Shown here piece by piece: positions 1-7,113 of a stretch of DNA of 18,749 bases (position 1 is its first letter; every line of letters starts with the position of its first letter). The notes below the pieces were generated by a model. The model was not told where the DNA came from and did no database searches. It saw only the letters and a program-made list of their open reading frames with translations. Position numbers and translations under genes: made by a program. The stretch is from CAYFSC01 sp964345695. GTDB lineage: Bacteria; Bacteroidota; Rhodothermia; Rhodothermales; Salinibacteraceae. The DNA lies in assembly GCA_964345695.1 (NCBI GenBank), contig CAYFSC010000044.1, positions 1 through 18,749 on the forward strand, given 5' to 3'.

Positions 1-9
1 CTGTTCTTC

Positions 10-49
10 CATTCCTCCACTCCTCCCCTCATCCATTCATCCACACCTA
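10..49 (+). repeat. degenerate period-8 pyrimidine array upstream of argE
   Basis: Five consecutive octamers of the type CATTCCTC / CATTCATC run up to five bases before the argE start codon. The tract is almost free of G and keeps an 8-base phase throughout. The core TCCATTCATCCA (32-43) recurs inverted at 2668-2679 and, with one change, at 7139-7150, so this belongs to a dispersed family. No function is known to me. It occupies the place where a ribosome binding site would be expected, and none is visible. Confidence 0.6.
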
Positions 50-54
50 TTCCC

Positions 55-1155
55 ATGGCAAGCGCGAACAGAGTTGTCTCGACGAAAGAGGTTGTCCCGC
101 TTCTCCGCGACTGGATCGCCATTCCCTCGCTCAGCACGGAGGAGACCGAGATGGCCGATGCCGTCGAAGCCCACGCGCGGGCGGCAGGGCTGGAGGTGCT
201 CCGTCACGCGGACAATGTGGCGTTTTGGATTGGGGAGGGCGACGATACGCTCGTGTTCAACACGCACCTCGACGTCGTGCCGCCGTCGAAAGACCATCCG
301 TTCGACCCGTTCGACCCCGTCGTGCAGGACGGCATGCTGTACGGACGCGGCAGCGTGGACGCCAAGGCGAGCGGCGCCGCGATGACGACCGCGCTGTGCT
401 CGCTGGCCGCCGACGGATGGCATCCGACAAATGGACGCTTGATGGTCGCGCTGACGACGTGCGAGGAGGGCGGCGGCATGTACAACGGCGTGCAAGACCT
501 GCGTCCGCACCTGCCTGAGATTTCGGCGGCTGTCGTCGGCGAGCCGACGCAGTTGCGGCCGTGCGTCGCGCAGAAGGGGCTGCTGATCCTCAAGGTTCAC
601 GCCCACGGCACGACCGCGCACGCCGGGCGTCCCCACCTCGGCGACAACGCCATCACCACCGCGATGCGCGCGCTGCAGGCCATCGAAGGCATCACGCTCG
701 ACCGCGAGGACCCGCACCTCGGCGCCTCGGCGGTGACGGTGACGACCATCGAGGGCGGCACCGCGCGCAACGTCGTGCCTGACCACTGCGTGTTCGCTGT
801 CGACATCCGCTCGACGCCCGCCTACACGCACGAGGCTCTTATTGCGCAGGTGGAGGACGCGCTGGCGTCCCTCGACAACGTCGAGGTCGAGGTGTACAGC
901 AACCGGTTCGTCCCGTGCGCCACCCCCGACGGCGCCCGCATCGCCAACGCCTGTACCGCGGCTGTCGAAGATGCCCCGCCCTTCGGCAGCCCGACGGCGT
1001 CGGACTGGGCGTTTCTGTCCGACGTGCCCGCGGTCAAGCTCGGCCCCGGCATCAGCGAGCGGTCGCACACGGCGGGCGAGCGGATCGAGATCGCCGAGGT
1101 CGAGCGCGCCGTGAAGGTCTACCGAGACATTGCTCAACACTACTTCGGGGCGTGA
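55..1155 (+). CDS. argE: M20 family deacetylase, ArgE-type (N-acetylornithine or N-acetylcitrulline deacetylase)
   Basis: A zinc-dependent M20 amidohydrolase of 366 residues, a normal length for the ArgE/DapE/CPG2 group. Visible metal-site residues are His71 and Asp73 (NTHLDVVPP), bridging Asp102 (GRGSVDAK), catalytic Glu137 with Glu138 (CEEGGG), Glu163 (GEPT) and His338 (ERSHTAGER). The lid/dimerisation domain is marked by TAHAGRPHLGDN around residues 187-198. The enzyme removes the N-acyl group from an arginine precursor in the cytoplasm. The next gene is argH, which supports an arginine role over DapE or a general peptidase. In Bacteroidota the route often passes through N-acetyl- or N-succinylcitrulline (family knowledge), so acetylcitrulline may be the true substrate; sequence alone does not settle this. 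The ATG at 55 follows a pyrimidine octamer tract and has no Shine-Dalgarno sequence. The reading frame is complete, ending just before the first N gap. Confidence 0.85.
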   Translation: MASANRVVSTKEVVPLLRDWIAIPSLSTEETEMADAVEAHARAAGLEVLRHADNVAFWIGEGDDTLVFNTHLDVVPPSKDHPFDPFDPVVQDGMLYGRGSVDAKASGAAMTTALCSLAADGWHPTNGRLMVALTTCEEGGGMYNGVQDLRPHLPEISAAVVGEPTQLRPCVAQKGLLILKVHAHGTTAHAGRPHLGDNAITTAMRALQAIEGITLDREDPHLGASAVTVTTIEGGTARNVVPDHCVFAVDIRSTPAYTHEALIAQVEDALASLDNVEVEVYSNRFVPCATPDGARIANACTAAVEDAPPFGSPTASDWAFLSDVPAVKLGPGISERSHTAGERIEIAEVERAVKVYRDIAQHYFGA

Positions 1156-1156
1156 T

Positions 1157-1256
1157 NNNNNNNNNNNNNNNNNNNNNNNNNNNNNNNNNNNNNNNNNNNN
1201 NNNNNNNNNNNNNNNNNNNNNNNNNNNNNNNNNNNNNNNNNNNNNNNNNNNNNNNN
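1157..1256. other. scaffold gap of 100 N between argE and argH
   Basis: Exactly 100 unknown bases, a conventional gap filler, starting one base after the argE stop codon. The true length is unknown. Unlike the second gap, the flanks share no long identical sequence. Because argH is complete to the right, the missing part is probably intergenic, possibly more of the low-complexity repeat that resumes at 1300. Confidence 0.95.
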
Positions 1257-1299
1257 GATGCGGATCGCAGCCGTGCGTCTCGTAATACTCCACTGTCGG

Positions 1300-1335
1300 T
1301 CATTTCGTATTTCAAATTCCACATTTCTCAGTTTC
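1300..1335 (+). repeat. period-7 array abutting the argH start codon
   Basis: Four phased heptamers ending in TTC or TCC (for example TCATTTC, GTATTTC) followed by a partial unit run straight into the ATG at 1336. The array is locally AT-rich in a GC-rich window. Read on the other strand the units begin GAA, so the array is the inverted form of the GAA-type heptamers found before pdxA, the TauE/SafE gene and sqr. It is translated without stops by the upstream extension of the argH frame, which explains the apparent longer N-terminus. Confidence 0.65.
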
Positions 1336-2643
1336 ATGCAGAACGTTTGGGAGAAGGACGACACGACCGCCGACGACTGGGTGCTCCGCTTCACGGTCGG
1401 CGACGACTACATGTGGGACCGGACGCTGCTGCCGTACGACGTCCGGGCGACGCGGGCACACGCCTGGGGATTGCGGCAGATTGACGTGCTCGACGCGCAG
1501 GAACTGGAAACGGTAAACGGCGGTCTCGACGCGCTCCTGGAGGCGTTCGAGGCGGACGAGGTCACCGTTCGGCCCGAGGACGAGGATTGTCACACCGTCA
1601 TCGAGCGGTTCTTGACAGAGCAGCTCGGCGACGTGGGGCGGAAGATCCACACGGGTCGGTCGCGCAACGACCAGGTGCTGGCGGCGCTTCGGCTGTATCT
1701 GCGCGACGCACTTGCCGCGATCGGGCGTAAGACGGTGGCGCTGGCGGAGGCGCTCTGCGAGCACGCCGAGGCACATCCCCGCACGCTGATGCCGGGTTAC
1801 ACGCACCTGCAGCGCGCCATGCCGTCGACCGTCGCGCTGTGGGCGCTGGGCTACGCCGAGACGCTGGCTTCGGATCTCGACGACCTTCGCCACGCCTGTA
1901 TGCAGATCAACGTCTCGCCGCTCGGGAGCGCCGCCGGCTACGGCGTGCCGCACCTCGACCTCCCGCGCGAGGCCGTCGCCGAACGGCTCGGGTTCCGCGA
2001 CGTGCAGACGCACGCCACCGCGGTGCAACTCGCGCGCGGCAAGCACGAGATGGCGGTGGCCCATGCCTGCACGCAGGTGGGCGCCACGTGCAACCGGCTG
2101 GCGTCGGACCTCGTGCTGTACGCGACGGCCGAGTTCGACTTTGTCACGCTCCAGCCCGAGCACACGACGGGGAGCAGCATCATGCCGCAGAAGAAGAACC
2201 CCGACGTGCTGGAGCTGGCGCGGTCGTACTATCATCAGCTCACGTCCACGATGCAGCAGCTGGCCACGGGATCGTCGAACCTGCCGGGCGGCTACCACCG
2301 GGATCTGCAGCACACCAAAGCCGCCGTCATGCGCTGCGTGCAGATCACAAGCGACGTGCTCACGGCCCTGCAGCGGGTGTTGTCGCAGATGGCATTTAAG
2401 ACGGAGACCCTCGAAACGGCCTGTACGCCCGAGATGCTGGCCACGCACCAGGCTCTCGCGCAGGTCAAAGAAGGCGTCCCCTTCCGCACTGCGTACCAGC
2501 AGTCCGCCGGAGAGGAAACGAAACCGTCCGTTGATCCGGACGCCGTGCTCGACACGTACGTCACGCCCGGCACCCCAGGGAACGAACAGCCCGACCGCGT
2601 CCGCGCACGACTCGATGCCCATCGCGAGTGGCTGGACGCGTGA
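1336..2643 (+). CDS. argH: argininosuccinate lyase
   Basis: Cleaves argininosuccinate to arginine and fumarate, the last step of arginine synthesis, in the cytoplasm as a homotetramer. The 435-residue protein carries the family landmarks: HTGRSRNDQ at 105-113, PGYTHLQ at 153-159 with the catalytic-region His157, and the fumarase/lyase signature GSSIMPQKKNPD at 279-290 with mobile-loop Ser281. The start at 1336 (MQNVWEKDD) is chosen because Bacteroidota ArgH proteins begin with a similar LWEK segment and because the 26 residues upstream in frame are encoded by the heptamer array. An in-frame ATG at 1258, at the gap edge, is therefore rejected. The N-terminal segment (VGDDYMWDRTLLPYDVRATR) follows the Cytophaga-type form rather than the proteobacterial one. 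It probably belongs to the same transcription unit as argE, separated by a gap of unknown size. Confidence 0.95.
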   Translation: MQNVWEKDDTTADDWVLRFTVGDDYMWDRTLLPYDVRATRAHAWGLRQIDVLDAQELETVNGGLDALLEAFEADEVTVRPEDEDCHTVIERFLTEQLGDVGRKIHTGRSRNDQVLAALRLYLRDALAAIGRKTVALAEALCEHAEAHPRTLMPGYTHLQRAMPSTVALWALGYAETLASDLDDLRHACMQINVSPLGSAAGYGVPHLDLPREAVAERLGFRDVQTHATAVQLARGKHEMAVAHACTQVGATCNRLASDLVLYATAEFDFVTLQPEHTTGSSIMPQKKNPDVLELARSYYHQLTSTMQQLATGSSNLPGGYHRDLQHTKAAVMRCVQITSDVLTALQRVLSQMAFKTETLETACTPEMLATHQALAQVKEGVPFRTAYQQSAGEETKPSVDPDAVLDTYVTPGTPGNEQPDRVRARLDAHREWLDA

Positions 2644-2667
2644 GAATGCGGGAGGGCACGGATGCGC

Positions 2668-2739
2668 TGGATGAATGGAAGAATGGGGGAGAGGGAGCGT
2701 GGGGGCGTTTGGGCGTGGGGGCGAAAGGACGACTCGGGA
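2668..2739 (+). repeat. degenerate period-8 purine-rich array downstream of argH
   Basis: Nine octamers in phase, the first ones being TGGATGAA and TGGAAGAA and the later ones G-rich such as TGGGGGCG (two exact copies at 2700-2707 and 2716-2723). The first part is the reverse complement of the pyrimidine octamers in front of argE: 2668-2679 inverts exactly the core TCCATTCATCCA at 32-43. It starts 24 bases after the argH stop codon. Function unknown. Confidence 0.6.
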
Positions 2740-2813
2740 GTGCAACGAATTTTGTGGAATTCGTGCGAGGAAGCTTCGATGAGAGAGGTATCGACGGCCT
2801 CCTCTCCTCCTTC

Positions 2814-2868
2814 CGTTCCTCCGATGCGTCCCGAGCGTTCATACGTCCCGAGCGCCCATGCCTCCCGA
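2814..2868 (+). repeat. 55-bp direct repeat, left copy (ends at gap)
   Basis: Identical over all 55 bases to 2969-3023. It ends exactly where the N run begins. Internally it has two copies of CGTCCCGAGCG 17 bases apart. See the right copy and the finding on whether this is a tandem repeat or an assembler overlap. Confidence 0.9.
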
Positions 2869-2968
2869 NNNNNNNNNNNNNNNNNNNNNNNNNNNNNNNN
2901 NNNNNNNNNNNNNNNNNNNNNNNNNNNNNNNNNNNNNNNNNNNNNNNNNNNNNNNNNNNNNNNNNNNN
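2869..2968. other. scaffold gap of 100 N inside the argH-nrnA intergenic region
   Basis: Exactly 100 unknown bases bounded on both sides by the same 55-bp sequence. The gap may be smaller than drawn, or even absent, if the repeat is an overlap of contig ends. It may instead hide further repeat copies. Confidence 0.95.
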
Positions 2969-3023
2969 CGTTCCTCCGATGCGTCCCGAGCGTTCATACG
3001 TCCCGAGCGCCCATGCCTCCCGA
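2969..3023 (+). repeat. 55-bp direct repeat, right copy (starts at gap)
   Basis: Perfect copy of 2814-2868, beginning at the first base after the gap and ending 88 bases before the nrnA start codon. Similarity stops at once after base 3023. That the identity ends exactly at the contig end on the left and starts exactly at the contig start on the right is typical of a shared k-mer. Confidence 0.9.
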
Positions 3024-3111
3024 CCCGAAAGATCCTCACGAACCCTTTCCGCAGGCCTGCGTAAAGGACAAGCTATTTTCGCTAGGTACGCAATGCTGTC
3101 GGAGGCCACGC

Positions 3112-4182
3112 ATGCTCGATGATGTTCTTACGTTGGTGGAGGAGAACGAGCGGTTCCTGATTACCACCCACATCAGTCCTGACGGCGACGGGCTGGGGTC
3201 GGAGCTGGCTCTGGCGCGCTTTCTCCAGAAGCGGGGCAAGCACGCCACCATCTTGAACAGCGACGACTCGCCATACACGCTGGACTGGCTGCCGGGCATC
3301 GACGACATCGAAATTTTCGACGGTTCCCTCAACCAGCACGAACTCGTCGCGAAGGCCGATGTCGTGTTCATCCTCGACACGAACGACGAGGAGCGCCTGG
3401 GCCGGATCGGGTCGATGGTGCGTCAGTGTGCCGGGGCAACGGTGCTCGTGGATCACCACATGGATCCGGAGCCGTGGTTTGATCTGAAGTACGTCGAGAA
3501 CACGGCCGCCGCAGCGGGCGAGCTCGTGTACAACATCATCGCCGGCATCGACCCGTCCCTCATCGACGCTGAGATTGCCACGGGGCTCTACACGGCGATT
3601 GTGACGGACACCGGCTCGTTCCGCTACAGCAACGTCTCGCCCGGCCTTCATCGCAGCGTGGCCGACATCCTGGAGCGCGGCGGCATCGAACCGGCCCCCA
3701 TCCACGAGCAGATCTACGACCGCCGGTCCATGCCGGGCCTGCGTCTCCTGGGGCGCATGCTCAACCGCATCCGGCTCCGCTACAACGGCCAGCTCGGCTA
3801 TTCGGTCGTCACGCAACGAATGGTGGAAGACACCGGCGCAAGCTGGGAAGACAAGGACGGGTTCGTCAACTACGTGCTCTCCATCGAAGGCGTGAAGGCC
3901 GCGCTTCTCTTTTCGGAGGCCAACGACGGCGCCAAGATTAGCTTTCGCTCGGAGGCCGATGTGCGCGTCGACGAGTGGGCGCGCAGCTTCGGCGGCGGCG
4001 GGCATCGCAACGCGTCCGGCGCGTACGTGAAGCGCCCGACGTTCGAAGAGGCCATCGAGGACGTCGTCGAGGCAGCGCCGCGCCACATCGAGTTCGAAGA
4101 CGCCCACGGCACGACCGGCGACGGCTTGTCGCCCGAGGATCAGTCGTACCTCGATCAGCTGATGGAAACGAAGTCGGAATAG
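3112..4182 (+). CDS. nrnA: DHH/DHHA1 phosphoesterase, bifunctional oligoribonuclease/pAp phosphatase NrnA
   Basis: Degrades 2-5 nt RNA fragments and dephosphorylates 3'-phosphoadenosine 5'-phosphate, in the cytoplasm with Mn2+. At 356 residues it is close to the usual NrnA length of about 310-340. The catalytic DHH domain shows His20 with SPDGDG (22-27), DTND (89-92), the name motif DHH at 114-116 and TDTGSFRYSN at 165-174. The C-terminal DHHA1 substrate-binding domain shows GGGGHRNASG at 294-303. An acidic tail of about 35 residues follows, which may be a halophilic feature. The ATG at 3112 is supported by GGAGG at 3101-3105, six bases upstream and the only convincing Shine-Dalgarno sequence in the window. 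The frame stays open to the left through the gap and repeats, but that part is low-complexity. RecJ and c-di-AMP phosphodiesterase GdpP are less likely because there is no extra domain. Confidence 0.93.
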   Translation: MLDDVLTLVEENERFLITTHISPDGDGLGSELALARFLQKRGKHATILNSDDSPYTLDWLPGIDDIEIFDGSLNQHELVAKADVVFILDTNDEERLGRIGSMVRQCAGATVLVDHHMDPEPWFDLKYVENTAAAAGELVYNIIAGIDPSLIDAEIATGLYTAIVTDTGSFRYSNVSPGLHRSVADILERGGIEPAPIHEQIYDRRSMPGLRLLGRMLNRIRLRYNGQLGYSVVTQRMVEDTGASWEDKDGFVNYVLSIEGVKAALLFSEANDGAKISFRSEADVRVDEWARSFGGGGHRNASGAYVKRPTFEEAIEDVVEAAPRHIEFEDAHGTTGDGLSPEDQSYLDQLMETKSE

Positions 4183-4216
4183 GAGAGCTGCGGCGCGTTT
4201 GCCGTCTGCTGACGAC

Positions 4217-4240
4217 GCAGGGACCCTACGGGTTCTCTGC
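4217..4240 (+). terminator. stem-loop downstream of nrnA
   Basis: A hairpin with a 10-bp stem containing one bulged T and one G-T pair, and a 3-base loop (TAC), 34 bases after the nrnA stop codon. Arms are GCAGGGACCC and GGGTTCTCTGC. No T run follows, so it may instead be an mRNA-stabilising or leader structure for pepA. Confidence 0.3.
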
Positions 4241-4361
4241 AGACCGCCGCCAGGGGCCTTCTGTCTCCCGCCGTGAAGGCAACGTGATCTCTGTGCAATG
4301 GACTTGCGTTTCCGGAAGGGGAGCGCGAAGTCAACCGTAACTCTGTCCGCTTTCAGATTCA

Positions 4362-5885
4362 ATGCCTGCTGCCCTCATGACCGTCACCGTTTCGACGGAG
4401 GCGCCGGTCGATCTCTCCGCCGACCTCCTTCTGGTTCCCCTCACTACGGACCCGGGCCGCCCGCTGCTGGAGACCCTCGCCAGCACGCTTCACGGTCCCC
4501 TCGTGCGTGCTGTGGACGACTTCTCGGGAGAGGCGGGCGATACGCTCGTCGTCTACCCAGAAGCCGAGGACACGTCCATCCGCCGCGTGGCGCTCGTCGG
4601 GATCGGAGCGGCGGACGCCCTGGACGACGAAGCGCTGCGGCGCGGGGGCGCCGGCGGGGCCTCCGTCGCGCATGACCTGGAGGCGGAGACCGTGGCCTGC
4701 CTGCTGCCCGATGCCGATCGGGACGAGGCCACCCTGGCACAATCGCTCGTCGAAGGGCTGGTGTTGGGCGGCTACCGCTATCGGCGCTACAAAACCGACA
4801 CGGCCCCGGCCGGCCCGCAAACGCTCATGCTGCACGCCGGCGCCGGCCGCGATGCCGACGCCGTCCAGAGCGGCGCCGACCGTGGCCAGATCCTGGCGAC
4901 CGCCGCGTGCACCGCGCGCGACCTCGTCAACCGATCGCCGAACGAAAAGACCGCCCGCGACCTCGCCGAGGCCATTCAGGAGTCGGGCGACGCGCACGGC
5001 TACGACGTGGACGTGTGGGACGAGGCGCGCATCCGCAACGCGGGCATGGGCGGCCTCCTGGCCGTCAACCAGGGCAGCGTCGAACCGCCCACCTTCTCGG
5101 TGCTCACGTGGGCGCCCGACGACGCCGTGAACGACGCGCCGGTGGTGCTGGCCGGAAAGGGCGTCGTGTTCGACACCGGCGGCCTGTCGCTGAAGGACAC
5201 GAAAGGCTCCATGGACCTGATGAAGTCGGACATGGCCGGTGCGGCCGCCGTGATCGGCACGTTCGAGGCGCTGGCCGATCTGGACGTGCCCCTCCACGTC
5301 GTCGGGCTCGTGCCCGCCACCGACAACCGCCCGGGGCAGAACGCCTACGTGCCGGGCGACGTCATCCGCATGCACTCGGGGGCGACGGTCGAGGTACTCA
5401 ACACCGACGCCGAAGGACGCCTGCTCCTGGCCGACGCGCTTTCGTACGCCCGGTCGCTCCAGCCCCAACTCGTCATCGACTGCGCCACGCTCACAGGGTC
5501 GGCCATCGTCGCGCTCGGCTCCGACGCCGCTGCGGTCATGACCAGCGAGACCGAGGACGCGGCGGAGCGTCTCTACGCCATCCAGCGCGCCGGCGAACGG
5601 TCGGGCGAGCGGGTCCATCCGCTCCCTATGTACGACGTGTACAAGGAGCAACTTGAAAGCGACGTGGCCGATATCAAAAATGTAGGGGGGAAGGAAGCCG
5701 GAGCGATCACCGCTGGCAAGTTCTTGGAGCACTTCACCGACTCCCCGTGGATGCATCTGGACATCGCCGGGCCGGCGTTCTTGCAGAACGAAAAGCCGTA
5801 TCGCCCTAAGGGCGGCACCGGCTTCGGCGTCCGACTGCTCGCCACCTACCTCCGCGACTACGTGGCGACCTCGCAGAAAGCGTGA
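4362..5885 (+). CDS. pepA: leucyl aminopeptidase, M17 family
   Basis: A two-metal cytosolic aminopeptidase that removes N-terminal residues, usually as a hexamer, in peptide turnover. The 507-residue protein has the weakly conserved N-terminal domain (to about residue 170) and the catalytic domain. The latter carries Lys266 and Asp271 in GKGVVFDTGG, active-site Lys278, Asp290 (KSDMAG), and the M17 signature NTDAEGRL at 347-354 with Asp349, Glu351 and Arg353. All metal and catalytic positions known from E. coli PepA are kept. Two in-frame ATGs lie close together: 4362 (MPAALMTV) and 4377 (MTVTVSTE). Neither has a Shine-Dalgarno sequence, and the second is equally plausible. It lies 179 bases after nrnA, and pdxA follows 72 bases later on the same strand. 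PepA can also bind DNA in Enterobacteria, but nothing here indicates that. Confidence 0.95.
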   Translation: MPAALMTVTVSTEAPVDLSADLLLVPLTTDPGRPLLETLASTLHGPLVRAVDDFSGEAGDTLVVYPEAEDTSIRRVALVGIGAADALDDEALRRGGAGGASVAHDLEAETVACLLPDADRDEATLAQSLVEGLVLGGYRYRRYKTDTAPAGPQTLMLHAGAGRDADAVQSGADRGQILATAACTARDLVNRSPNEKTARDLAEAIQESGDAHGYDVDVWDEARIRNAGMGGLLAVNQGSVEPPTFSVLTWAPDDAVNDAPVVLAGKGVVFDTGGLSLKDTKGSMDLMKSDMAGAAAVIGTFEALADLDVPLHVVGLVPATDNRPGQNAYVPGDVIRMHSGATVEVLNTDAEGRLLLADALSYARSLQPQLVIDCATLTGSAIVALGSDAAAVMTSETEDAAERLYAIQRAGERSGERVHPLPMYDVYKEQLESDVADIKNVGGKEAGAITAGKFLEHFTDSPWMHLDIAGPAFLQNEKPYRPKGGTGFGVRLLATYLRDYVATSQKA

Positions 5886-5911
5886 CGGAGGGGGCACGGA
5901 CGCGAGCAATG

Positions 5912-5957
5912 GAGACCCGGAACGCTGAACTCAGAACTCGAAACCCGGAACGCGAAC
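5912..5957 (+). repeat. period-7 array abutting the pdxA start codon
   Basis: Six in-phase heptamers with consensus NGAACNC (two are GGAACGC, others GAGACCC and GAAACCC) plus a four-base remainder GAAC that touches the ATG at 5958. It is the cleanest of the four heptamer arrays. It is open in all frames and gives spurious peptides rich in R-N-E-L. Confidence 0.75.
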
Positions 5958-7031
5958 ATGCCCATTCAGCGCCCTACCTTTCAACGTCCCGAGCCGCCCA
6001 CGCCCGACGCGGCCCGCGTTCGCATCGCCGTCACCCTCGGCGATCCGAACGGCATCGGGCCCGAGGTCGTCCTGAAGAGCCTGGACGATCCGGACCTGAT
6101 TCCGGCGATGAGGCCGGTCGTCATCGGCTCGGCGCACGTGCTCCGCGTCCACGCCGACGTGCTGGGCTACTCCGATCTCAACATCCGCGCCGTCGACACG
6201 GTGCCGGACGAGATCCCGAAGGAGCAGTGCATTGTGCTAGACGTGGGCGAGGGCGGCGACCCGCCGGTGTCGTTCGGCGCCGTCACGCCGGGCGGCGGTG
6301 CCCTCGCGATGCGGGCCGTGGAGCGAGCCGTGGCCCTCTGCAAGGACGGAACCGTCGATGCCATGGCGACGGCACCCATCTCGAAAGACGCCATTCGCCA
6401 GGCGGGCTACGACGTGCCGGGCCACACCGAGTTCATCATGGAGCGGACCGGCCACCCGAAGACCACGATGATGATGGTGGCCGGCGGGCTGCGCGTCGGG
6501 CTCGTCACGGCGCACATCCCCGTTTCGCAGGTCGCTGAGGCCATCACGCAGGAGGCCATCCTGGAGAAGATCCGCGTCGTCGATGCGTCGCTCACCGACG
6601 ACTTCGCCATTCCAGATCCGCGCATCGCCGTGCTCGGCTTGAATCCGCACGCGGGCGATGGCGGCGTGCTGGGATCGGAGGAGGACGCGGTGATCGAGCC
6701 GGCCATCGAGGCGGCGCGCACCGAGGGGTTCAACGTGGACGGCCCGTTGCCCGCCGACGGCTTCTTCGCCACGCAGCTCGACGCTGGCTATGATGCGGTG
6801 CTCGCCATGTACCACGACCAGGGCCTCGTGCCGTTCAAGGCACTGGCCTTCGATCACGGCGTCAACTTCACTGCCGGACTGCCTATCGTGCGCACGTCGC
6901 CGGATCACGGCACGGCCTACGGCATCGCAGGCAAGGGCATGGCGCTGCCCGGCAGCATGCGCAGCGCCATCGAGGTGGCTGCTGCGGTGGCCCGCCATCG
7001 CGCCTCCCGCGCAGAAGCGCACGCAGCATAG
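5958..7031 (+). CDS. pdxA: 4-hydroxythreonine-4-phosphate dehydrogenase
   Basis: NAD-dependent oxidation of 4-phosphohydroxy-L-threonine in the DXP-dependent pathway to pyridoxine 5'-phosphate (vitamin B6). The 357-residue protein shows GDPNGIGPE at 28-36, GHTE at 155-158 for substrate binding, and the three metal-binding histidines His186 (TAHIP), His231 (LNPHAGDGG) and His286 (YHDQG). Their spacings of 45 and 55 match E. coli PdxA exactly. TSPDHGTA at 313-320 is also typical. The first 20 residues are Pro-rich and outside the conserved fold, so a later start cannot be excluded, but no other ATG lies before the conserved core. No Shine-Dalgarno sequence is present; the heptamer array fills the leader. 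The partner pdxJ is not in this window. Confidence 0.95.
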   Translation: MPIQRPTFQRPEPPTPDAARVRIAVTLGDPNGIGPEVVLKSLDDPDLIPAMRPVVIGSAHVLRVHADVLGYSDLNIRAVDTVPDEIPKEQCIVLDVGEGGDPPVSFGAVTPGGGALAMRAVERAVALCKDGTVDAMATAPISKDAIRQAGYDVPGHTEFIMERTGHPKTTMMMVAGGLRVGLVTAHIPVSQVAEAITQEAILEKIRVVDASLTDDFAIPDPRIAVLGLNPHAGDGGVLGSEEDAVIEPAIEAARTEGFNVDGPLPADGFFATQLDAGYDAVLAMYHDQGLVPFKALAFDHGVNFTAGLPIVRTSPDHGTAYGIAGKGMALPGSMRSAIEVAAAVARHRASRAEAHAA

Positions 7032-7113
7032 GAAGCGCAGGAGACTCGGAGGCCTGGACGCCCGCGAGGCACCGAGCTTCAGGAGCTGGAACGTTGTCGG
7101 AGACGGAAGGCGA

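Larger units (their letters stand above)
2644..3111. other. long intergenic region between argH and nrnA: repeats plus gap, no gene
   Basis: 468 bases including the second N gap. From left to right it holds a purine-rich period-8 array (2668-2739), unassigned sequence with an EcoRI-like GAATTC at 2757-2762, a 55-bp sequence repeated on both sides of the gap, and a 12-bp perfect palindrome CGCAGGCCTGCG at 3050-3061. The open frames that cross it are low-complexity and run through N, so I do not call a gene. Confidence 0.7.

Noticed and set aside
37..1293. Long open frame on the minus strand opposite argE
   Set aside because: It is an antisense shadow of a GC-rich coding gene, is Arg/His/Val-rich, has no recognisable motif and runs through the N gap.
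1258..1335. N-terminal extension of ArgH by 26 residues
   Set aside because: It begins at the gap edge and is encoded by the heptamer array; ArgH homologues start at the MQNVWEK-like segment.
1312..2745. 477-codon minus-strand frame opposite argH
   Set aside because: argH on the other strand has every family signature; this frame is low-complexity Arg/His-rich and matches nothing.
2814..3023. Possible CRISPR array (repeat-gap-repeat)
   Set aside because: Only two copies, of 55 bp, at contig ends, with no regular spacers and no cas genes. Assembler overlap or a simple tandem repeat is sufficient.
2662..3111. Extension of the nrnA frame upstream through the repeats and gap
   Set aside because: The frame crosses 100 N and duplicated low-complexity sequence; GGAGG six bases before the ATG at 3112 marks the real start.
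4359..5909. 516-codon minus-strand frame, slightly longer than pepA itself
   Set aside because: pepA carries intact M17 catalytic residues. The antisense frame arises from third-position GC bias.
5882..6538. Plus-strand frame starting inside the heptamer array and overlapping pdxA
   Set aside because: It has Arg/Ala/Gly-rich out-of-frame composition, while pdxA in the other frame has all catalytic histidines.
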